Shown here piece by piece: positions 54,601 through 63,877 of a stretch of DNA of 64,000 bases; the stretch's first letter is position 1; each line of letters opens with the position of its first letter. A program made the position numbers and the translations under genes. The notes beneath the pieces are model-generated. The model saw nothing but the letters and a program-made list of their open reading frames with translations, was not told where the DNA came from and made no database searches. The stretch comes from Sphingomonadales bacterium UBA656 (GTDB lineage: Bacteria; Pseudomonadota; Alphaproteobacteria; Sphingomonadales; Sphingomonadaceae). The DNA lies in assembly GCA_002299895.1 (NCBI GenBank), contig DBOC01000010.1:47881-111880 (forward strand), given 5' to 3'.

Positions 54601-55868
54601 TGTCTACCAAACGCATCCTTCTAATCGTCACTGGCGGCATTGCAGCATATAAGTCGCTTGAACTTGTCCGCTTGCTTAAGCGGCAAGGCCTATCCGTGCG
54701 CGCGGTCATGACGCAAAGCGCGACCGAATTTGTCACGCCCTTGTCCATGTCCGTCATGACCGAAGACCAAGTCTATGGTCATATGTTCGACCTCAAGGAA
54801 GAGCGCGAGATTGGGCATATTCAATTGAGCCGACAGGCCGACTTGGTCGTCATCTGCCCTGCCACCGCCAACATATTGGCAAAAATGGCAGCGGGCATAT
54901 CCGACGACCTCGCAACCACCATTTTGCTAGCAACCGACAAGCCAGTGCTTGCGGTTCCCGCGATGAATGTCCGCATGTGGAACCATCCAGCTACCCAGCG
55001 GAATTTAGCGCAATTGCGCGCCGATGGTGTCCACATCATGGATCCTGATGCAGGCGCGATGGCCTGCGGCGAGTTTGGCCCCGGACGCTTGCCTGAGCCA
55101 CCCGCCATTGCCGAGCAGATTTGCGCGATGTTGGGGCATGATTTCGATATGATGCTGGCAACGGGTCGTTCACCAACTACCGTCCCGGGCGGCGGAGCGC
55201 TCACGGCGGAGCGGACGCATCGTCCCTTGTCCGGCAAGCGCATCCTTATCACCGCCGGTCCAACGCATGAGGCGATTGACCCTGTGCGCTACATCGCCAA
55301 TCGCTCTTCGGGGCGTCAGGGCTTTGCCATCGCTGCCGCCGCAGCAGACCTTGGCGCAGAGGTCACGCTCATTGCTGGTCCTGTACATCTGGCGACACCG
55401 CCTGGCGTTGCGCGCATTGATGTGGAAACTGCGCTCGAAATGCAGGCAGAGGTGGAAAAGGCCTTGCCCGTCGATGCCGCGATCCTCGTCGCCGCCGTCG
55501 CGGATTGGCGTGCAGCGCAAGCGCCCGAACAAAAAATCAAAAAAGACGGCGGCAACATCCCCGCGCTCAACCTAACCGAAAATCCGGATATTCTTGCCAG
55601 CCTCGCTGCGCATGCCAATCGTCCAAAGCTGCTGATTGGCTTTGCGGCCGAAACAGAGAAAATTGTCGAACATGCGCAGGCAAAGCTCGTCAAAAAAGGA
55701 TGCGATTGGATTGTCGCCAATGACGTATCGGGCGATGTGATGGGTGGTGCAAATAACGCCTTTCATATCGTCACCAAGGACGGCGTTGATAGCTGGCCCG
55801 AAAGCGCAAAGGACGAGATTGCCCGTAAATTGATGGAGAAGGTTGCCGATGCCCTCGCAAATGGTTGA
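54600..55868 (+). CDS. coaBC: Bifunctional phosphopantothenoylcysteine decarboxylase / phosphopantothenate-cysteine ligase
   Basis: A 422-residue coenzyme A biosynthesis enzyme. The CoaC half ([15 protein letters not shown], then [16 protein letters not shown]) decarboxylates; the CoaB half ([20 protein letters not shown], and KIKK further on) ligates cysteine. The ATG at 54600 overlaps ubiB's stop. It overlaps dut by 20 bases. Confidence 0.95.
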   Translation: MSTKRILLIVTGGIAAYKSLELVRLLKRQGLSVRAVMTQSATEFVTPLSMSVMTEDQVYGHMFDLKEEREIGHIQLSRQADLVVICPATANILAKMAAGISDDLATTILLATDKPVLAVPAMNVRMWNHPATQRNLAQLRADGVHIMDPDAGAMACGEFGPGRLPEPPAIAEQICAMLGHDFDMMLATGRSPTTVPGGGALTAERTHRPLSGKRILITAGPTHEAIDPVRYIANRSSGRQGFAIAAAAADLGAEVTLIAGPVHLATPPGVARIDVETALEMQAEVEKALPVDAAILVAAVADWRAAQAPEQKIKKDGGNIPALNLTENPDILASLAAHANRPKLLIGFAAETEKIVEHAQAKLVKKGCDWIVANDVSGDVMGGANNAFHIVTKDGVDSWPESAKDEIARKLMEKVADALANG

Positions 55869-56298
55869 TATTCGCGTCAAGCGACTGGATCATGGTGCTG
55901 GCCTGCCAATGCCGGCTTATGCGACATCAGGCGCAGCGGGCATGGATATTAGCGCGGCCGAAAGCCTCACCTTGCGCGCCGGAAAACGCCACGCAGTGGC
56001 AACCGGCTTCGCCTTTGCCATTCCTGATGGCTATGAAGTGCAAGTGCGTCCGCGCTCCGGTCTTGCCCTGAAACATGGCATCACCTGCCTCAACACTCCC
56101 GGCACCATCGACAGCGATTATCGCGGCGAAGTGAAGGTCATTCTTGCCAATTTGGGCGATGAAGATTTCGTAATCAACACCGGCGACCGGATTGCGCAAA
56201 TTGTTGTTGCACCGGTCACGCAAGGGGTAATGGTTGAAGTCGACGCCTTGGGCGATACCGAGCGGGGCACCGGAGGCTTTGGTTCGACTGGCGTATGA
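55849..56298 (+). CDS. dut: dUTP diphosphatase
   Basis: A trimeric dUTPase of 149 residues. Motifs are [42 protein letters not shown] and the C-terminal [12 protein letters not shown]. The ATG at 55849 has GGAGAAGG six bases upstream; another ATG is at 55861. It hydrolyses dUTP to dUMP, preventing uracil in DNA. Confidence 0.96.
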   Translation: MPSQMVDIRVKRLDHGAGLPMPAYATSGAAGMDISAAESLTLRAGKRHAVATGFAFAIPDGYEVQVRPRSGLALKHGITCLNTPGTIDSDYRGEVKVILANLGDEDFVINTGDRIAQIVVAPVTQGVMVEVDALGDTERGTGGFGSTGV

Positions 56299-57059
56299 CG
56301 CTCAACGACCAACAGCTTGACCGTTACGCCCGGCATATTGTGCTGCGCGATATTGGCGGGGCGGGTCAGGCCAAATTGCTGTCGAGCCATGTACTCCTGA
56401 TTGGCGCGGGTGGCATTGGTTGCCCTGCCATTCAATATCTGGCGGCGGCGGGTGTCGGGACGATCAGCGTGGTTGATGACGACATTGTCTCCTTGTCCAA
56501 CCTTCAACGGCAAATTCTGTATAGTGAAAGCGACATTGGCGCGGCAAAAGTTGATGCCGCTGGCGCCGCCGTCGCGCGGTTGAACCCTGATGTGATATTC
56601 AACGGCCACAAGCAGCGGATTGACCGCGCCACCTCGGCAGACATTCTAACGGGCGTTGATGTCGTCATCGACGGTTGCGATAATTTCGCAACGCGCTTGA
56701 TCGTCAATGACCTATGCCTTGCCGCCAAAGTGCCTTTGGTCAGCGCCGCGATTGGCCAGTTTCATGGCCAGATTGGCACCTTTACCGGATGGCAAGCCGA
56801 CGCGCCTTGCTATCGTTGCTTTGTCGGCGATGCGCATGACCCGGATGATTGCGATGATTGCGCCACGCAGGGTGTCTTGGGGGCGATGTGCGGCATAATG
56901 GGCGCATTTGCTGCGACGGAGGCCATCCGTGCGCTCACCGGTTTCGGCGAGGCCCAAATCGGCAAATTGCATTTGTTCGACGGCATGGGCCCTGCAATGC
57001 GGTCTATCCGCCTGCCAAAAGACGCTGCTTGCAGTAGCTGCAGCGCCTTAACCGCCTAA
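56295..57059 (+). CDS. moeB: Molybdopterin-synthase adenylyltransferase-like E1 protein (MoeB/ThiF family)
   Basis: A 254-residue E1-like enzyme. The nucleotide loop is [14 protein letters not shown], the Arg-finger region is [16 protein letters not shown], and the zinc site is CYRCF with CSSC. It adenylates the C-terminus of a ubiquitin-like sulfur carrier such as MoaD; a ThiS or other carrier is possible. No rhodanese domain is fused. It overlaps dut by 4 bases and its end overlaps the sirtuin by 12. Confidence 0.88.
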   Translation: MTLNDQQLDRYARHIVLRDIGGAGQAKLLSSHVLLIGAGGIGCPAIQYLAAAGVGTISVVDDDIVSLSNLQRQILYSESDIGAAKVDAAGAAVARLNPDVIFNGHKQRIDRATSADILTGVDVVIDGCDNFATRLIVNDLCLAAKVPLVSAAIGQFHGQIGTFTGWQADAPCYRCFVGDAHDPDDCDDCATQGVLGAMCGIMGAFAATEAIRALTGFGEAQIGKLHLFDGMGPAMRSIRLPKDAACSSCSALTA

Positions 57060-57755
57060 TATTTCATCCACCCATTCTGGCACCAATTCGGTTGCGGGGC
57101 CGTGCCGCGATTCTTCGAACCATGAACTGCCGTGCGATGGTTCAAGGTTCAGCTCCAACGTCCTGATACCCTTTTGCCGCGCCTCGCGCACAAGACCAGC
57201 GGCGGGATAGACCGCGCCAGAGGTACCAATGCTGACGAACAAATCCGCATGATCCAGCGCATGGTAAATTTCGTCCATCCTATAGGGCATTTCCCCAAAC
57301 CAGACGATGTCCGGCCGCAACTGCCCCGCCACACCACATGCCGGACAGGCGGGCCGATCGATTAAGGTTGCGCGCCATTTATGGCGCGCATCACAGGCAT
57401 TGCACCAAGCGTTCAAATGTTCACCATGCATATGCAACAGGCGCTGGGCCCCTGCCCGTTCGTGCAGATCGTCGACATTTTGCGTCACCAGCAGCAGATT
57501 GCCTGACCATGCTGCATCCAATCGTGCCAATGCATAATGCGCGGCATTTGGTTCCACCTGCTGAATACGTTCGCGGCGCATATCGTAAAAGCGCAATACA
57601 AGGTCAGGATCACGGGCAAAGGCCTCGGGCGTGGCCACATCTTCTACCTTATGCTGCTCCCAAAGCCCCCCTGCGCTGCGGAAGGTATCAATCCCGCTCT
57701 CGGCGCTGACGCCAGCGCCCGTTAGGATGACGATGTTTTTGATGACTTGACCCAC
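57048..57755 (-). CDS. cobB: Sir2-type NAD-dependent protein deacylase
   Basis: A 235-residue sirtuin. The NAD site is GAGVSAESGIDTFR with TQNVDDLHERAG; the catalytic His is in MHGE, and the zinc cysteines are CNAC and CPAC. A Tyr-x2-Arg in FYDMRRERI matches the desuccinylase/demalonylase pattern of class III sirtuins. The GTG at 57755 has AAGGAA five bases upstream; a longer frame to 57863 would overlap the dapB start and is rejected. Confidence 0.93.
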   Translation of the reverse strand: MGQVIKNIVILTGAGVSAESGIDTFRSAGGLWEQHKVEDVATPEAFARDPDLVLRFYDMRRERIQQVEPNAAHYALARLDAAWSGNLLLVTQNVDDLHERAGAQRLLHMHGEHLNAWCNACDARHKWRATLIDRPACPACGVAGQLRPDIVWFGEMPYRMDEIYHALDHADLFVSIGTSGAVYPAAGLVREARQKGIRTLELNLEPSHGSSWFEESRHGPATELVPEWVDEILGG

Positions 57756-57836
57756 ATGCTTTCCTTCAACGTCACCCAAAACTTGTTTCAGATGGCTAAT
57801 ATAGTAAGACCCGAACAATAGGTCAGGGCAAGAGAT

Positions 57837-58562
57837 ATGAAAATTGGAATAATTGGCAGCCAAGGGCGCATGGGACAGGCTTTGGTCGATGCGATCGCCT
57901 TAGACGGCCATGTATATGCAGGCGGCGTGGATAAGGATGGCGATCTCGCCGCATTGACTGCCGCCTCCGACGTGCTTGTCGATTTTTCGAGCCCGCATGC
58001 GGTGGAAGCTAATCTCGATGCTTGCGTGGCGGCAGGCAAGCCCATCGTCATCGGCACGACAGGGTTGGAAGAACGCCACCATTTCCTCATCGACGACGCT
58101 GCGCGCGACATCGCCATTTTGCAAACGGGCAATACGTCCTTGGGCGTAAACATGCTTGCCGCCTTGGTGGAGCAAGCCGCGCGACAGTTGGGCGCGGACT
58201 GGGATATCGAAATCCTGGAAATGCACCACAGGCACAAGGTCGACGCGCCATCGGGCACAGCATTATTGCTCGGCGAAGCCGCCGCCAAGGGTCGCGCGAT
58301 TCATTTGAAAGATCATAGCGACCGGGGCCGCGACGGGATCACCGGCGCACGCAAGGCCGGTGATATCGGCTTTGCATCCTTACGCGGCGGCAGCGTGGCG
58401 GGCGACCACAGTGTCATCCTTGCATCCGACAATGAACGCATCGAGCTTGTCCATCGCGCCGAAAATCGCACAATATTTGCCCGCGGCGCGGTGAAAGCCG
58501 CGGTCTGGCTAACGCAGCAAAAGCCCGGCCGATATAATATGCAAGAGGTCCTTGGCCTTTGA
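57837..58562 (+). CDS. dapB: 4-hydroxy-tetrahydrodipicolinate reductase
   Basis: A 241-residue reductase of lysine/DAP synthesis. The dinucleotide motif is GSQGRMGQAL and the substrate motif is MHHRHKVDAPSGTALLLG. It overlaps nth by 4 bases. With dapE in this window, two DAP-pathway genes are present but far apart. Confidence 0.96.
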   Translation: MKIGIIGSQGRMGQALVDAIALDGHVYAGGVDKDGDLAALTAASDVLVDFSSPHAVEANLDACVAAGKPIVIGTTGLEERHHFLIDDAARDIAILQTGNTSLGVNMLAALVEQAARQLGADWDIEILEMHHRHKVDAPSGTALLLGEAAAKGRAIHLKDHSDRGRDGITGARKAGDIGFASLRGGSVAGDHSVILASDNERIELVHRAENRTIFARGAVKAAVWLTQQKPGRYNMQEVLGL

Positions 58563-59233
58563 AGAAAGCAGATATATTCGAATTTTACCGGCGCTTGGCG
58601 GAGGCCAACCCCGATCCGGAAACCGAATTAGCTTATGGTAACCCTTATCAATTGCTCGTGGCCGTCACCTGCTCCGCGCAATCGACCGACGTCGGGGTGA
58701 ACAAGGCGACAAAGGCTTTGTTTGAAGAGGTGAAGACGCCCGCGCAAATGGTCGCGCTTGGGCTAGAGGGCTTGAAAGCCCACATTAAAACCATCGGCCT
58801 GTATAATAACAAGGCGAAGAACGTCATCGCTCTGTCGGAAATCCTCGTCCGTGATCACGCAGGCGAAGTGCCCGCCAACCGAAATGCGCTGGAGGCTTTG
58901 CCCGGCGTGGGCAGGAAAACTGCCAATGTGGTGATGAACACGGCCTTTGGTGCAGAAACCTTCGCCGTCGACACCCATATTTTCCGTGTTGGCAATCGCA
59001 CCGGAATTGCGCCGGGCAAGACCGTGATTGCGGTCGAAAAAGCGTTGGAGAAAACTACGCCAAACCCGTTCCGCGTGGGCGCGCATCATTGGTTGATTTT
59101 ACATGGCCGCTATATCTGCAAGGCGCGTACGCCCGAATGCTGGCGTTGTCCCGTGGCTGACCTATGCCGCTTCAAACCCAAAACCTCCGCGCCCAAAATC
59201 AAGTCCGCTAAGGCCGCTCTTACGTCATCCTGA
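58559..59233 (+). CDS. nth: Endonuclease III
   Basis: A 224-residue base-excision repair enzyme for oxidised pyrimidines. The helix-hairpin-helix with catalytic Lys is LPGVGRKTANVV, the catalytic Asp is in AVDTHIFRV, and the [4Fe-4S] set is C-x6-C-x2-C-x5-C. The start is TTG, overlapping dapB. Its last codons and TGA are part of a palindromic repeat. Confidence 0.95.
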   Translation: MKKADIFEFYRRLAEANPDPETELAYGNPYQLLVAVTCSAQSTDVGVNKATKALFEEVKTPAQMVALGLEGLKAHIKTIGLYNNKAKNVIALSEILVRDHAGEVPANRNALEALPGVGRKTANVVMNTAFGAETFAVDTHIFRVGNRTGIAPGKTVIAVEKALEKTTPNPFRVGAHHWLILHGRYICKARTPECWRCPVADLCRFKPKTSAPKIKSAKAALTSS

Positions 59234-59251
59234 AACAAGTTCAGGATGACG
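59223..59251. repeat. REP-like palindrome overlapping the nth stop
   Basis: A perfect 12-bp stem (CGTCATCCTGAA, 59223-59234, with TTCAGGATGACG, 59240-59251) has a five-base loop ACAAG. Its opposite-strand reading gives VILNLFQD, a peptide that typically betrays this repeat type in sphingomonads. The TGA at 59231-59233 ends nth inside the left arm. It may also act as a terminator between the convergent genes. Confidence 0.8.
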
Positions 59252-59290
59252 AAGGCTGCGGTGCGATTACCACGCGGGCACAGCCAAGCT

Positions 59291-60064
59291 TTATTTCCCT
59301 GTCCAGTTGCCTGGCCGCTTCTCAACGAACGCAGCCATGCCTTCTTTCTGATCTTCTGTACCAAATAGGCCATGGAACAGGCGGCGTTCAAAAACGACGC
59401 CTTGCTGCAATGTCGTTTCAAATGCTGCGTTGACCATTTCCTTGCACGCAAGCGCGGCCAAAGGCGCCATGGCGGCAATGGCCGTGGCGGTCTTAACGGC
59501 TTCGTCGATTAACTCGCCTGCCGGAACAACCTTGGCAACTAAGCCTGAACGCTCGGCCTCGGCCGCATCCATCATCCGGCCCGTCAGGCACATTTCCATC
59601 GCTTTCGCTTTGCCAATCGCACGCGTTAGGCGCTGGGACCCACCCATTCCGGGCGTGACGGCGAGCTTGATTTCAGGCTGTCCAAATTTGGCCGCATCGC
59701 CGGCTATGATGAAGTCTGCCATCATCGCCAATTCGCATCCCCCGCCGAGCGCGAAGCCGTTGACCGCCGCAATCCATGGCTTGCGGGTGGCGGTCACGCG
59801 GTCATAGCCTGCGAAGAAGTTTGCGCCATACATGTCCGCGAAAGATTGCGACGACATTTCCTTAATGTCCGCGCCCGCGGCAAAGGCTTTTTCGCTGCCG
59901 GTCAGGACGGCGCATCTCTGGCTATCATCGGCATCAAATGCCGCAAAGGCCGCGATGAGGTCAGCCAACACCTGACTGTTCAATGCGTTCAAAGCCTGTG
60001 GCCGATTCAGCGTCATCAGCGTCACCGCGCCGCGTTGTTCGACTAATAAAGTTTCATAGCTCAT
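59291..60064 (-). CDS. Enoyl-CoA hydratase (crotonase family)
   Basis: A 257-residue crotonase. The oxyanion loops are [12 protein letters not shown] and [13 protein letters not shown]; the catalytic Glu pair is CEL and [13 protein letters not shown]. It hydrates trans-2-enoyl-CoA. The ATG at 60064 forms ATGA with the stop of the HIBYL-CoA hydrolase gene. It is part of the valine/isobutyryl-CoA operon. Confidence 0.93.
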   Translation of the reverse strand: MSYETLLVEQRGAVTLMTLNRPQALNALNSQVLADLIAAFAAFDADDSQRCAVLTGSEKAFAAGADIKEMSSQSFADMYGANFFAGYDRVTATRKPWIAAVNGFALGGGCELAMMADFIIAGDAAKFGQPEIKLAVTPGMGGSQRLTRAIGKAKAMEMCLTGRMMDAAEAERSGLVAKVVPAGELIDEAVKTATAIAAMAPLAALACKEMVNAAFETTLQQGVVFERRLFHGLFGTEDQKEGMAAFVEKRPGNWTGK

Positions 60065-61107
60065 AGGGGCTTCCATTCTTCCTGTGCCGGCAAAGCGGCA
60101 AAAATATCGTTAATGAGATCTTCGGTAACGCCTTCCGGCATAGCTGGATCCCATTGGGGCGCATTATCCTTGTCGACGATAACGGCGCGGACGCCTTCGG
60201 CGAAATCGGGACGAACGAGCACGCGGCTGGCAATGCGATATTCCATCACCATATTATCGGCAAAGTCGGTCAGCTTCAGGCTCTCGGACAATTGGCGTAA
60301 GGCGACTTTGCAGGTTTGCGGGCTTTTGGTCCTTAAGGTAGCCAGCTCTTTCATCGCCCATTCGCTCTTATCACCTTCAAGGCTTAGGAGAATATCTTCG
60401 AATTGGTCGGCGGCAAAATGGCGATTAATGTGCGACAGCGTTTCGACGATTTTCGACTCAGGCGTTTCGGACAATGTGCCCAATATGCCATCAATACGCG
60501 TGACATCTTCACTGGCAATCCGTGCCTTGGCGTCCGCAAGCGCACTGCTCGGCAGATAATTGGTCGCAAGGCCAAGCGCGAGGCACTCTGCACCAGCCAC
60601 GCGTGCCCCGGTGAGTGCCAGATACTGCCCCATGCGCCCTTCCAGCCGCGACAAATACCAACCGCCGCCGACATCTGGAAACAGGCCAATACCCGTTTCA
60701 GGCATGGCAAATTTGGTATTCTCGGTCGCTACGCGGAAACGCGCAGGTTGGCTGATACCAACGCCGCCGCCCATAGTAATGCCATCCATGAACGCCACGA
60801 CAGGTTTGGGAAAAGTGAACAACAAATGGTTCAATTGATATTCGTCATGGAAGAATTTTCGGCCCGACACGCCGCCATCATTAATGGCCGAATTGCGTAA
60901 GAAAGCGATATCGCCGCCTGCGCAAAAGCCGCGCCCATCGGCATGATCAATCACCACGCATTTCACCGCAGCATCGTCAGCCCAAGCGCGCAATGCCGCG
61001 GTCATCGCGTGCACCATCGGCAATGTCAGCGCATTCAACGCCGATGGCCGGTTCAGGCTGATGAAACCGGCATGCCCCTCTACGTGGATTAAGATATCAT
61101 CGGTCAT
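60061..61107 (-). CDS. 3-hydroxyisobutyryl-CoA hydrolase (crotonase superfamily)
   Basis: A 348-residue protein of the HIBYL-CoA hydrolase branch. Signatures are [26 protein letters not shown] and [21 protein letters not shown]. It releases 3-hydroxyisobutyrate from its CoA ester in valine breakdown. It overlaps the genes on both sides by 4 bases. Confidence 0.92.
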   Translation of the reverse strand: MTDDILIHVEGHAGFISLNRPSALNALTLPMVHAMTAALRAWADDAAVKCVVIDHADGRGFCAGGDIAFLRNSAINDGGVSGRKFFHDEYQLNHLLFTFPKPVVAFMDGITMGGGVGISQPARFRVATENTKFAMPETGIGLFPDVGGGWYLSRLEGRMGQYLALTGARVAGAECLALGLATNYLPSSALADAKARIASEDVTRIDGILGTLSETPESKIVETLSHINRHFAADQFEDILLSLEGDKSEWAMKELATLRTKSPQTCKVALRQLSESLKLTDFADNMVMEYRIASRVLVRPDFAEGVRAVIVDKDNAPQWDPAMPEGVTEDLINDIFAALPAQEEWKPL

Positions 61108-62249
61108 TGGCGCAACAGATCCCGGCCGATAATCATGCGCATGACCTGATTGGTCCCTTCAAGAATGGAATGGACGCGCAAATCGCGCCAGAAACGTTCG
61201 ATGGGATAATCCCGCAAATAGCCATAACCACCGAAAAGCTGCAGCGCCTGGTTGACAATCTCGCTGCCACTGTCGGTCGACAGGCGCTTTGCCATCGCCG
61301 AAAAGCGGGACTTGTCTGGCGCGTTGGCCGTGACCTTGGCCGCGGCGATATACAGTAATGCGCGCGCTGCTTCCAAATCGGTCGCCATGTCGGCCAGCAT
61401 GAATTGCGTATTCTGGAACTCGGCTACCGGCTGACCAAATTGTTGACGCTCTTTGGTGTACGCAATCGCCTCATCCAAGCATCTTTGCGCGCCGCCCAGT
61501 GAACAGGCACCGATATTCAACCGCCCACCGTCCAAGCCCATCATCGCAAAGCGGAAACCATCCCCTTCTGCGCCCACGCGATTGGCAACGGGCACGCGGC
61601 AATCTTCAAAAATGACCTGCGCCGTTGGCGATGCGTTCCAGCCCAGTTTTTTCTCCGGCGCACCAAAGCTCAGCCCTGGCGTATCTTTGTCGACGACAAG
61701 GCACGTCACGCCCTTGGTCTTTTCTGCACCCGTGCGGACCATCACGACATAGACGTCATTATAACCGGCGCCCGAGATAAACTGCTTCGTGCCGTTCAGC
61801 ACATAATGATCACCATCGCGCCGCGCGCTGGTTTTCAGCGCCGCAGCGTCCGACCCGCTGCCCGGTTCGGTCAGGCAGTAGCTGGCGATTTTATGCATCG
61901 ACACAAGGTCGGGCAAATATCGCGCCTTTAGCTCAGCACTGCCAAAAGTATCGATCATCCACGCCGCCATATTGTGGATGGAAATGAACGCGCTGGTGGT
62001 GGGACAACCATAAGCCATCGCCTCCATAATCAACGCCGCCTCCAACCGGCCAAGGCCAGTGCCGCCCGATTCTTGCGAAACATAAATCGCGCCAAAGCCA
62101 AGCGCGCCGGCGGCTTTCCACACATCGACCGGATAATGCGACTTTTCGTCCCATTCGGCGGCAAAAGGAGTGATGGCATCCGCGGTAAATTTACGCGCCA
62201 TATCCTGTATGGCGACTTGATCATCGGTGAGTTCAAACTGGTTTTGCAT
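61104..62249 (-). CDS. Acyl-CoA dehydrogenase, isobutyryl-CoA type
   Basis: A 381-residue FAD enzyme. FAD/substrate segments are YCLTEPGSGSDAAALKT and FISIHNMAAWMI. The catalytic Glu in the C-terminal LEGTNQVMRMIIGRDLL matches isobutyryl-CoA and short-branched acyl-CoA dehydrogenases. Together with the two crotonases it makes a valine-degradation operon; mmsA and mmsB are not nearby. Confidence 0.92.
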   Translation of the reverse strand: MQNQFELTDDQVAIQDMARKFTADAITPFAAEWDEKSHYPVDVWKAAGALGFGAIYVSQESGGTGLGRLEAALIMEAMAYGCPTTSAFISIHNMAAWMIDTFGSAELKARYLPDLVSMHKIASYCLTEPGSGSDAAALKTSARRDGDHYVLNGTKQFISGAGYNDVYVVMVRTGAEKTKGVTCLVVDKDTPGLSFGAPEKKLGWNASPTAQVIFEDCRVPVANRVGAEGDGFRFAMMGLDGGRLNIGACSLGGAQRCLDEAIAYTKERQQFGQPVAEFQNTQFMLADMATDLEAARALLYIAAAKVTANAPDKSRFSAMAKRLSTDSGSEIVNQALQLFGGYGYLRDYPIERFWRDLRVHSILEGTNQVMRMIIGRDLLRQ

Positions 62250-62414
62250 ATGATCGCCCTAGCATCGCCATTTTGAGTTATCCAGATATTAGCTGGGAAC
62301 ATTATCGGTATCGCGGGCACCGTGCATCCGCCCATTTCGTTCGCGCAAACGACGCTGTTTCGATGCGCTTGAGTTAAGGCAGAGGCGTAAACATCAACCG
62401 GGCCTAAAAAAAAC

Positions 62415-62443
62415 TTGGCGCAAGGGCGTCATGCCTGCTAACC
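62415..62443 (+). promoter_or_regulatory. Possible promoter of the tRNA-Arg gene
   Basis: A TTGGCG (62415-62420) and a CTAACC (62438-62443) are 17 bases apart, about 12 bases before the tRNA. This fits sigma-70 spacing, but the -10 box is poor. Offered only as the best candidate. Confidence 0.3.
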
Positions 62444-62454
62444 GATCTCGGCCT

Positions 62455-62531
62455 GCACCCATAGCTCAGCTGGATAGAGCGCTGCCCTCCGAAGGCAGAG
62501 GCCAGAGGTTCGAATCCTCTTGGGTGCGCCA
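62455..62531 (+). tRNA. tRNA-Arg (anticodon CCG)
   Basis: A 77-base cloverleaf. The acceptor stem is GCACCCA with TGGGTGC, followed by discriminator G and encoded CCA. The anticodon stem CTGCC/GGCAG closes the loop CTCCGAA, so the anticodon is CCG. The T-arm is AGAGG-TTCGAAT-CCTCT. Its last 48 bases are repeated exactly at 63953-64000, which marks it as an integration target. Confidence 0.97.
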
Positions 62532-62829
62532 TTCAAATCATTGGTATATAACAATATTCAAACGCAGCGATGTGCCGACTGCGGCTTAAATAAAGCTTTT
62601 TAGCTATGCACAAATCGTGCACACGACCCAGAAATGTATCATAAATTACTGATTTATAACAATTATTTTAATCATTAAGTGCCCTCCGAAGGGCAGCGGC
62701 AGAAACCCCGAATTCCCTCACTGCCGAAAAATCAAGCGAACATTGCCAAGTCAGTTGTCGGCGGGATTTGATCCAGGGCTGGGCCATAACGGCTTCAGGT
62801 AATGGAACGCCAACGCAGTATAAAGACTA
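62532..62829. other. Left arm of the element: AT-rich, no gene
   Basis: This stretch has no credible ORF. It begins at the tRNA end, becomes AT-rich (runs such as TTTATAACAATTATTTTAA), and includes the first 86-bp repeat and the decayed tRNA tail. A CGGCAG/CTGCCG inverted repeat (62697-62702, 62721-62726) lies inside the decayed copy. Confidence 0.6.
62606..62691. repeat. 86-bp element-end repeat, copy A
   Basis: This segment matches 63878-63963 at 78 of 86 positions. It contains a TGCAC-N5-GTGCA palindrome (62607-62621) and ends in the start of the tRNA-derived core, GCCCTCCGAAG. Bases 62681-62720 continue as a diverged tRNA tail with many substitutions (for example CGGCAGAAACCCC where the tRNA has AGGCCAGAGGTTC). 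Confidence 0.85.
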
Positions 62830-63624
62830 TTATTTCGCCATAATAGCATTTTGGGCAACGAAGCTTAGGATGTTCTCAGCTGCTCTCTTTTCGATTAGTC
62901 CATCGGCAAACGGTCGATATAAGGAGCCGATCGACGCTCCTGGCCTTGCTTCTATGCCGTCGGAAACGGGAATTCCTAGCACAAAAACAGACGTCCTTGC
63001 GTCTTGTGAACCTCTCCAGATGTGGACAACGAGCCGTGTTTGAAAATTCACGCTGTATGAGGATTGCGTGGGAACCATACTGATCACGCTAGCCATATTA
63101 AATCCGTTGAAAATGGTTCCGAACGAGGGCCGGACGCCACTCTGATTAAAATTCGCAGGCCGATCGACAATCGCTTCAATAGTATAGCTTGTTACGTCGA
63201 TAGAGTTTTCGGCCGAATATCCATATTGGATAAAGGAAGCCTTGGGCACAGAACAACCTGCTGGCTGACCTGATCTATCGATCTTTTTGTATTCCTTCAG
63301 TTTATTCCTTGAGAATGCAGCCCACTCGGCTCGAATAATCGAGTGCGTCCACGCTTCACACCCCTTGTCGCCTTCAGTCTGGAAAAATCTTGCCTGACCC
63401 TCGCTAATTTTAGTCACGGTGACACCACTGGACCGCAGAAAGTTAGCGACGAACTCGAGGCTGTCCTTGGGCGTCGAGGGGGTGGTTGTAACGGACTCGG
63501 CGTACCCAAGGTGGGATATGCTCGAATATTTGAAATCAATTTTGTCAATTCCGGCGTTGGCTGGCGTCGAGAGAGACAAAACGAAAGGCGAACTCAGAGC
63601 CCACAGAAAAAGCTTTTTTGACAT
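62830..63624 (-). CDS. Exported protein of unknown function carried by the element
   Basis: A 264-residue protein with a clear signal peptide (KKLFLWALSSPFVLSLSTPANA, in part; cleavage expected after ANA). The mature part has two cysteines (GDKGCEAW and PAGCSVP) that could form one disulfide, no membrane segment, and Ser/Thr-rich strands such as TSYTIEAIVDRPANFNQSG. GAGGAA lies just before the ATG at 63624. I recognise no family. Its base composition is more AT-rich than the neighbours, consistent with transfer. Confidence 0.72.
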   Translation of the reverse strand: MSKKLFLWALSSPFVLSLSTPANAGIDKIDFKYSSISHLGYAESVTTTPSTPKDSLEFVANFLRSSGVTVTKISEGQARFFQTEGDKGCEAWTHSIIRAEWAAFSRNKLKEYKKIDRSGQPAGCSVPKASFIQYGYSAENSIDVTSYTIEAIVDRPANFNQSGVRPSFGTIFNGFNMASVISMVPTQSSYSVNFQTRLVVHIWRGSQDARTSVFVLGIPVSDGIEARPGASIGSLYRPFADGLIEKRAAENILSFVAQNAIMAK

Positions 63625-63644
63625 ACATTCCTCATCGCTAACCG

Positions 63645-63806
63645 TTATCGATCGTCAGAACATTCGGAACTGATGGCTCCGTAAATTATTGCAGCATTGG
63701 CCTCATCAGTTGGGATAATTGTAGGCGGCGAGCTGGCGGTGTTGCAAGCGCCTTTGTTGGATTTGCCTTGCCAGCTGCGTCCGTCGTCAGAACATTTGGC
63801 AACCAA
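63645..63806 (-). CDS. Possible short gene or gene remnant with duplicated CSDD motif
   Basis: A TTG-initiated frame of 53 residues encodes KCSDDGRSWQGKSNKGAC and later ISSECSDDR, ending 20 bases before the next gene. The two CSDD segments lie exactly 44 codons apart, on a 13-bp direct repeat (63652-63664 and 63784-63796). An alternative ATG frame (63686-63883) overlaps it. It may be the end of a larger repeat protein that was cut, or a chance frame. Confidence 0.25.
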   Translation of the reverse strand: MVAKCSDDGRSWQGKSNKGACNTASSPPTIIPTDEANAAIIYGAISSECSDDR

Positions 63807-63877
63807 AAATAGCCGCCAAAATTACAATAACCTACTGTAAAACAGTCACAATATGACGATATTTGCACACCTAAAAA

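Noticed and set aside
59110..59478. Reverse-strand frame containing VILNLFQD downstream of the enoyl-CoA hydratase
   Set aside because: The peptide comes from the palindromic repeat at 59223-59251, and the rest is the antisense of nth and the hydratase.
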